Shown: one piece after another, positions 62,337 through 64,000 of the stretch
Position numbering within the stretch: the first letter of the stretch is position 1
How the letters are laid out: every line of letters begins with the position of its first letter
NCBI GenBank assembly: GCA_038087015.1
Contig: JASBNA010000023.1
Span: 248,001-312,000, forward strand
Length of the DNA: 64,000 bases
DNA from: Cerrena zonata
Lineage: Eukaryota > Basidiomycota > Agaricomycetes > Polyporales > Cerrenaceae
Direction of reading: 5' to 3'
Made by a program: the position numbers and the translations under genes
Notes under the pieces: model-generated
Seen by the model: the letters and a program-made list of their open reading frames with translations, nothing else
Database searches by the model: none
What the model was told of the DNA's origin: nothing

Positions 62337-63677
62337 TTATAAGGTCAATCCCTGCGTAGGTTTACTTGTGATGTCAAACTCTTCCTCAAAGCTGTCATCC
62401 ATGTCGTCAGAGGGATCATCAGAAAAGAATGCAGCAGAGTTCGATGAACCAGCTTTGTAGTGGAGATAGCTTGAGGAGTTCTGGGAGTACTCGTAAAGAG
62501 GGCTCAGAAGCTTTTCATCATCACTGACAATTACCGAATCGGAGCTGTAGTCGTCATACCGATTTTGCTTTTGTCTTTTAGAAAAAGGAACATATTCGTC
62601 TTCGCTATCTTCCCTTTGCTCGTAGTATGCTTCGTTAATCTTTTCAACCTGTACGAAATCGCCGAGTTTTCTTTTCAAGTCCTTTTTGATGGGTTTTTTA
62701 CACTTTGAAGAACCTGATTCTAACTGGAAAGCGGTTTTATTAATGGAGTCAGTATCGATTTCAGAATTCACCAAAGTGAATCTCCCGCTCGAAGAAAAGT
62801 TACTACCAATGAGTTTAATAGAAGGTCCATGCAAAAGATGCAATTCGTGGAGCGAAACCTTGGAACATAAGTACTTATAATAATCTTCTTTTTCCTTCTC
62901 GCCAGCACCGTAGAGTAGTCTTGAATAAAAGGCAAAATAATATATCTCATCAACTATTCTTTTGAGGAGAAATGGTTTTTGGGATAACAGAAAATCAGTC
63001 CTTTCTTTAAACCGATCAAGGTCTAAGTCGGGATTCATTGCCAACAGGATAAGCAACGCGGTTCTGTTTTCCTTGTTCAAGTGGTCGGGCTCAACATGCT
63101 CGACATCTCGGGGCCACCATACCGGCTTGGAGGAATTCCCCAACTTATACGGATACGAAGCCTGTTTTTTTGGTTCCACGGCTTTGATCCATTCTTTAGC
63201 AATTGACTTGCAATTTGTTTGTGAAAGCGAAGTGAACAAATCATAGAGGTGTTGGTGTAACTTTTTCTGTCCGTTTTTACCTCTGGAGATGACAATATCT
63301 TTGGTATCATTGAAAACCGGAACCATTTTATATGACCCGCAATCGTCTTCATGCGCTTCATTTGACCCTGGAGCTGGCGTCAATGCTGTAAAAGCATGCT
63401 CATCCTGGATCACTTCAATTATCTGTTGTCTCTGGTTCCCATTAACTAGCTTGGAATGCAGAACTTTAAGATTCTCTTCGCCTTTGGCTTGAGTGGCCAA
63501 TAAGAAGTCCAATCCATGTTCATTATGAAGTTTGGTGAGCTCTCTCATAATCACCTTAAGCGCTTCTTGTACGCATTCCCTTGGAGTAAGCGGAGCACGA
63601 ACCTTGGAAAATTGCAGGCTTCTCAAAGTAGTTGGGCTGGTCAACGGGAAGCTTGCTTCGTCAGAGGAAAGCGTCAT
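62337..63677 (-). CDS. DUF2841 / YDR124W-like helical protein
   Basis: A 446-residue protein of unknown function from the ATG at 63675-63677; the open frame extends upstream only from a GTG. The conserved block KPVWWPRDVEHVEPDHL (about residues 195-215) and the following LLILLAMNPD are typical of the DUF2841 (YDR124W-like) helical-bundle family, found across ascomycetes and in fungal gene clusters. The C-terminal 130 residues are acidic and Ser-rich with a bipartite basic stretch (KCKKPIKKDLKRK), which may be a nuclear signal. Confidence 0.72.
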   Translation of the reverse strand: MTLSSDEASFPLTSPTTLRSLQFSKVRAPLTPRECVQEALKVIMRELTKLHNEHGLDFLLATQAKGEENLKVLHSKLVNGNQRQQIIEVIQDEHAFTALTPAPGSNEAHEDDCGSYKMVPVFNDTKDIVISRGKNGQKKLHQHLYDLFTSLSQTNCKSIAKEWIKAVEPKKQASYPYKLGNSSKPVWWPRDVEHVEPDHLNKENRTALLILLAMNPDLDLDRFKERTDFLLSQKPFLLKRIVDEIYYFAFYSRLLYGAGEKEKEDYYKYLCSKVSLHELHLLHGPSIKLIGSNFSSSGRFTLVNSEIDTDSINKTAFQLESGSSKCKKPIKKDLKRKLGDFVQVEKINEAYYEQREDSEDEYVPFSKRQKQNRYDDYSSDSVIVSDDEKLLSPLYEYSQNSSSYLHYKAGSSNSAAFFSDDPSDDMDDSFEEEFDITSKPTQGLTL

Positions 63678-64000
63678 CTTGAGCCTACCAATGACAGTGT
63701 AACTAATTAAAAAGGAAGGTTGGCAAGCCTTTATATACTCGAGAAAACTACAGGTCACAATTACCGGTCTCGATGTGATAGGTCACCTATCTCGAATGTG
63801 ATACATCCTTAATGTGACAGGTCACCGTGCTGTTAATTACAGTAGGGGAAGGGGCTAGTCCGTGCCTTTCCACGATTGTTACCACCCCATTGGTGACAAG
63901 CCCGCCTTAGTTATCTTGTCCTTCCTGCTCTTACAATTCTTGCTAGGGGCGGGAAGTAGTCCATTTTTTGCAACTTGATTTCAACTTGTTGATACTGTTT
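63678..64000. promoter_or_regulatory. Upstream region with repeated dyad elements
   Basis: ATGTGATAGGTCACC (63773-63787) and ATGTGACAGGTCACC (63812-63826) are 14/15 identical and 39 bp apart. The second contains the dyad GTGAC-AG-GTCAC. AGGTCAC also occurs at 63752-63758, and GGTGAC near 63893. These lie 75-150 bp before the DUF2841 gene. No factor assigned. Confidence 0.5.

Overview
The window is ordinary nuclear chromosome DNA from a budding yeast, most likely of the CTG-Ser clade (Candida/Debaryomyces relatives). The evidence is compact, mostly intron-poor genes, yeast-type introns (5' GTATGT or GTACGT, branch site TACTAAC), a complex I 75-kDa subunit (absent from Saccharomyces), an alkyltransferase-like protein, and gene neighbours that I recall lying together in Candida albicans (AMO1/EFT2/ADE8/IDH2, INO1/FAA4/FDH3/CHT3, UGA3/NOP56). 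Two CTG codons (CHT3 codon 84, COA6 codon 52) fall where the Saccharomyces relatives, as I remember them, have Ser or Thr. All residues quoted for CTG here assume Leu and may really be Ser. No tRNA, rRNA, transposon, CRISPR array or virus was seen.

Layout. 0-9 kb: 5' end of a copper amine oxidase, an unknown membrane protein, a probable RNase MRP RNA, EFT2 with a 4-nt first exon, a structured GC-rich spacer, ADE8 and IDH2. 9-24.8 kb: repeat-rich INO1 promoter, INO1, FAA4, cytosolic asparaginase, COA6, TRS120, PUP1, AHA1 and FDH3 (one intron). 25-33 kb: chitinase CHT3 with a striking leader, RRG7, EMC10 and NDUFS1/NUAM. 33-46 kb: a zinc-cluster factor, CUS1, an HSBP1-like coiled-coil protein, YOS9, MSS51, a USA1-like membrane protein, a small GPI wall protein and an ATL protein. 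46-56 kb: an IBtk-like ankyrin/RCC1/BTB gene and SPT7, each broken by three single-base shifts, then UBC4 (one intron). 56.6-64 kb: a UGA3-like zinc-cluster factor, NOP56, a perilipin-like protein and a DUF2841 protein.

The genes are mostly unrelated housekeeping functions. Loose themes are ER quality control (YOS9, USA1-like, EMC10, UBC4), mitochondrial respiration (COA6, MSS51, NDUFS1, IDH2, RRG7) and lipid metabolism (INO1, FAA4, perilipin-like).

The most interesting observations are: (1) six copies of an Ssd1-type CNYUCNYU element in the 160 nt before the chitinase ATG; (2) a probable RNase MRP RNA gene and a second structured-RNA candidate flanking EFT2 and ADE8; (3) overlapping, mutually exclusive hairpins inside the FDH3 intron; (4) a recurring telomere-like Rap1 motif in several promoters; and (5) seven apparent single-base frameshifts confined to CUS1, the IBtk-like gene and SPT7, which look more like consensus errors than decay. 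I saw no wholly new gene system.
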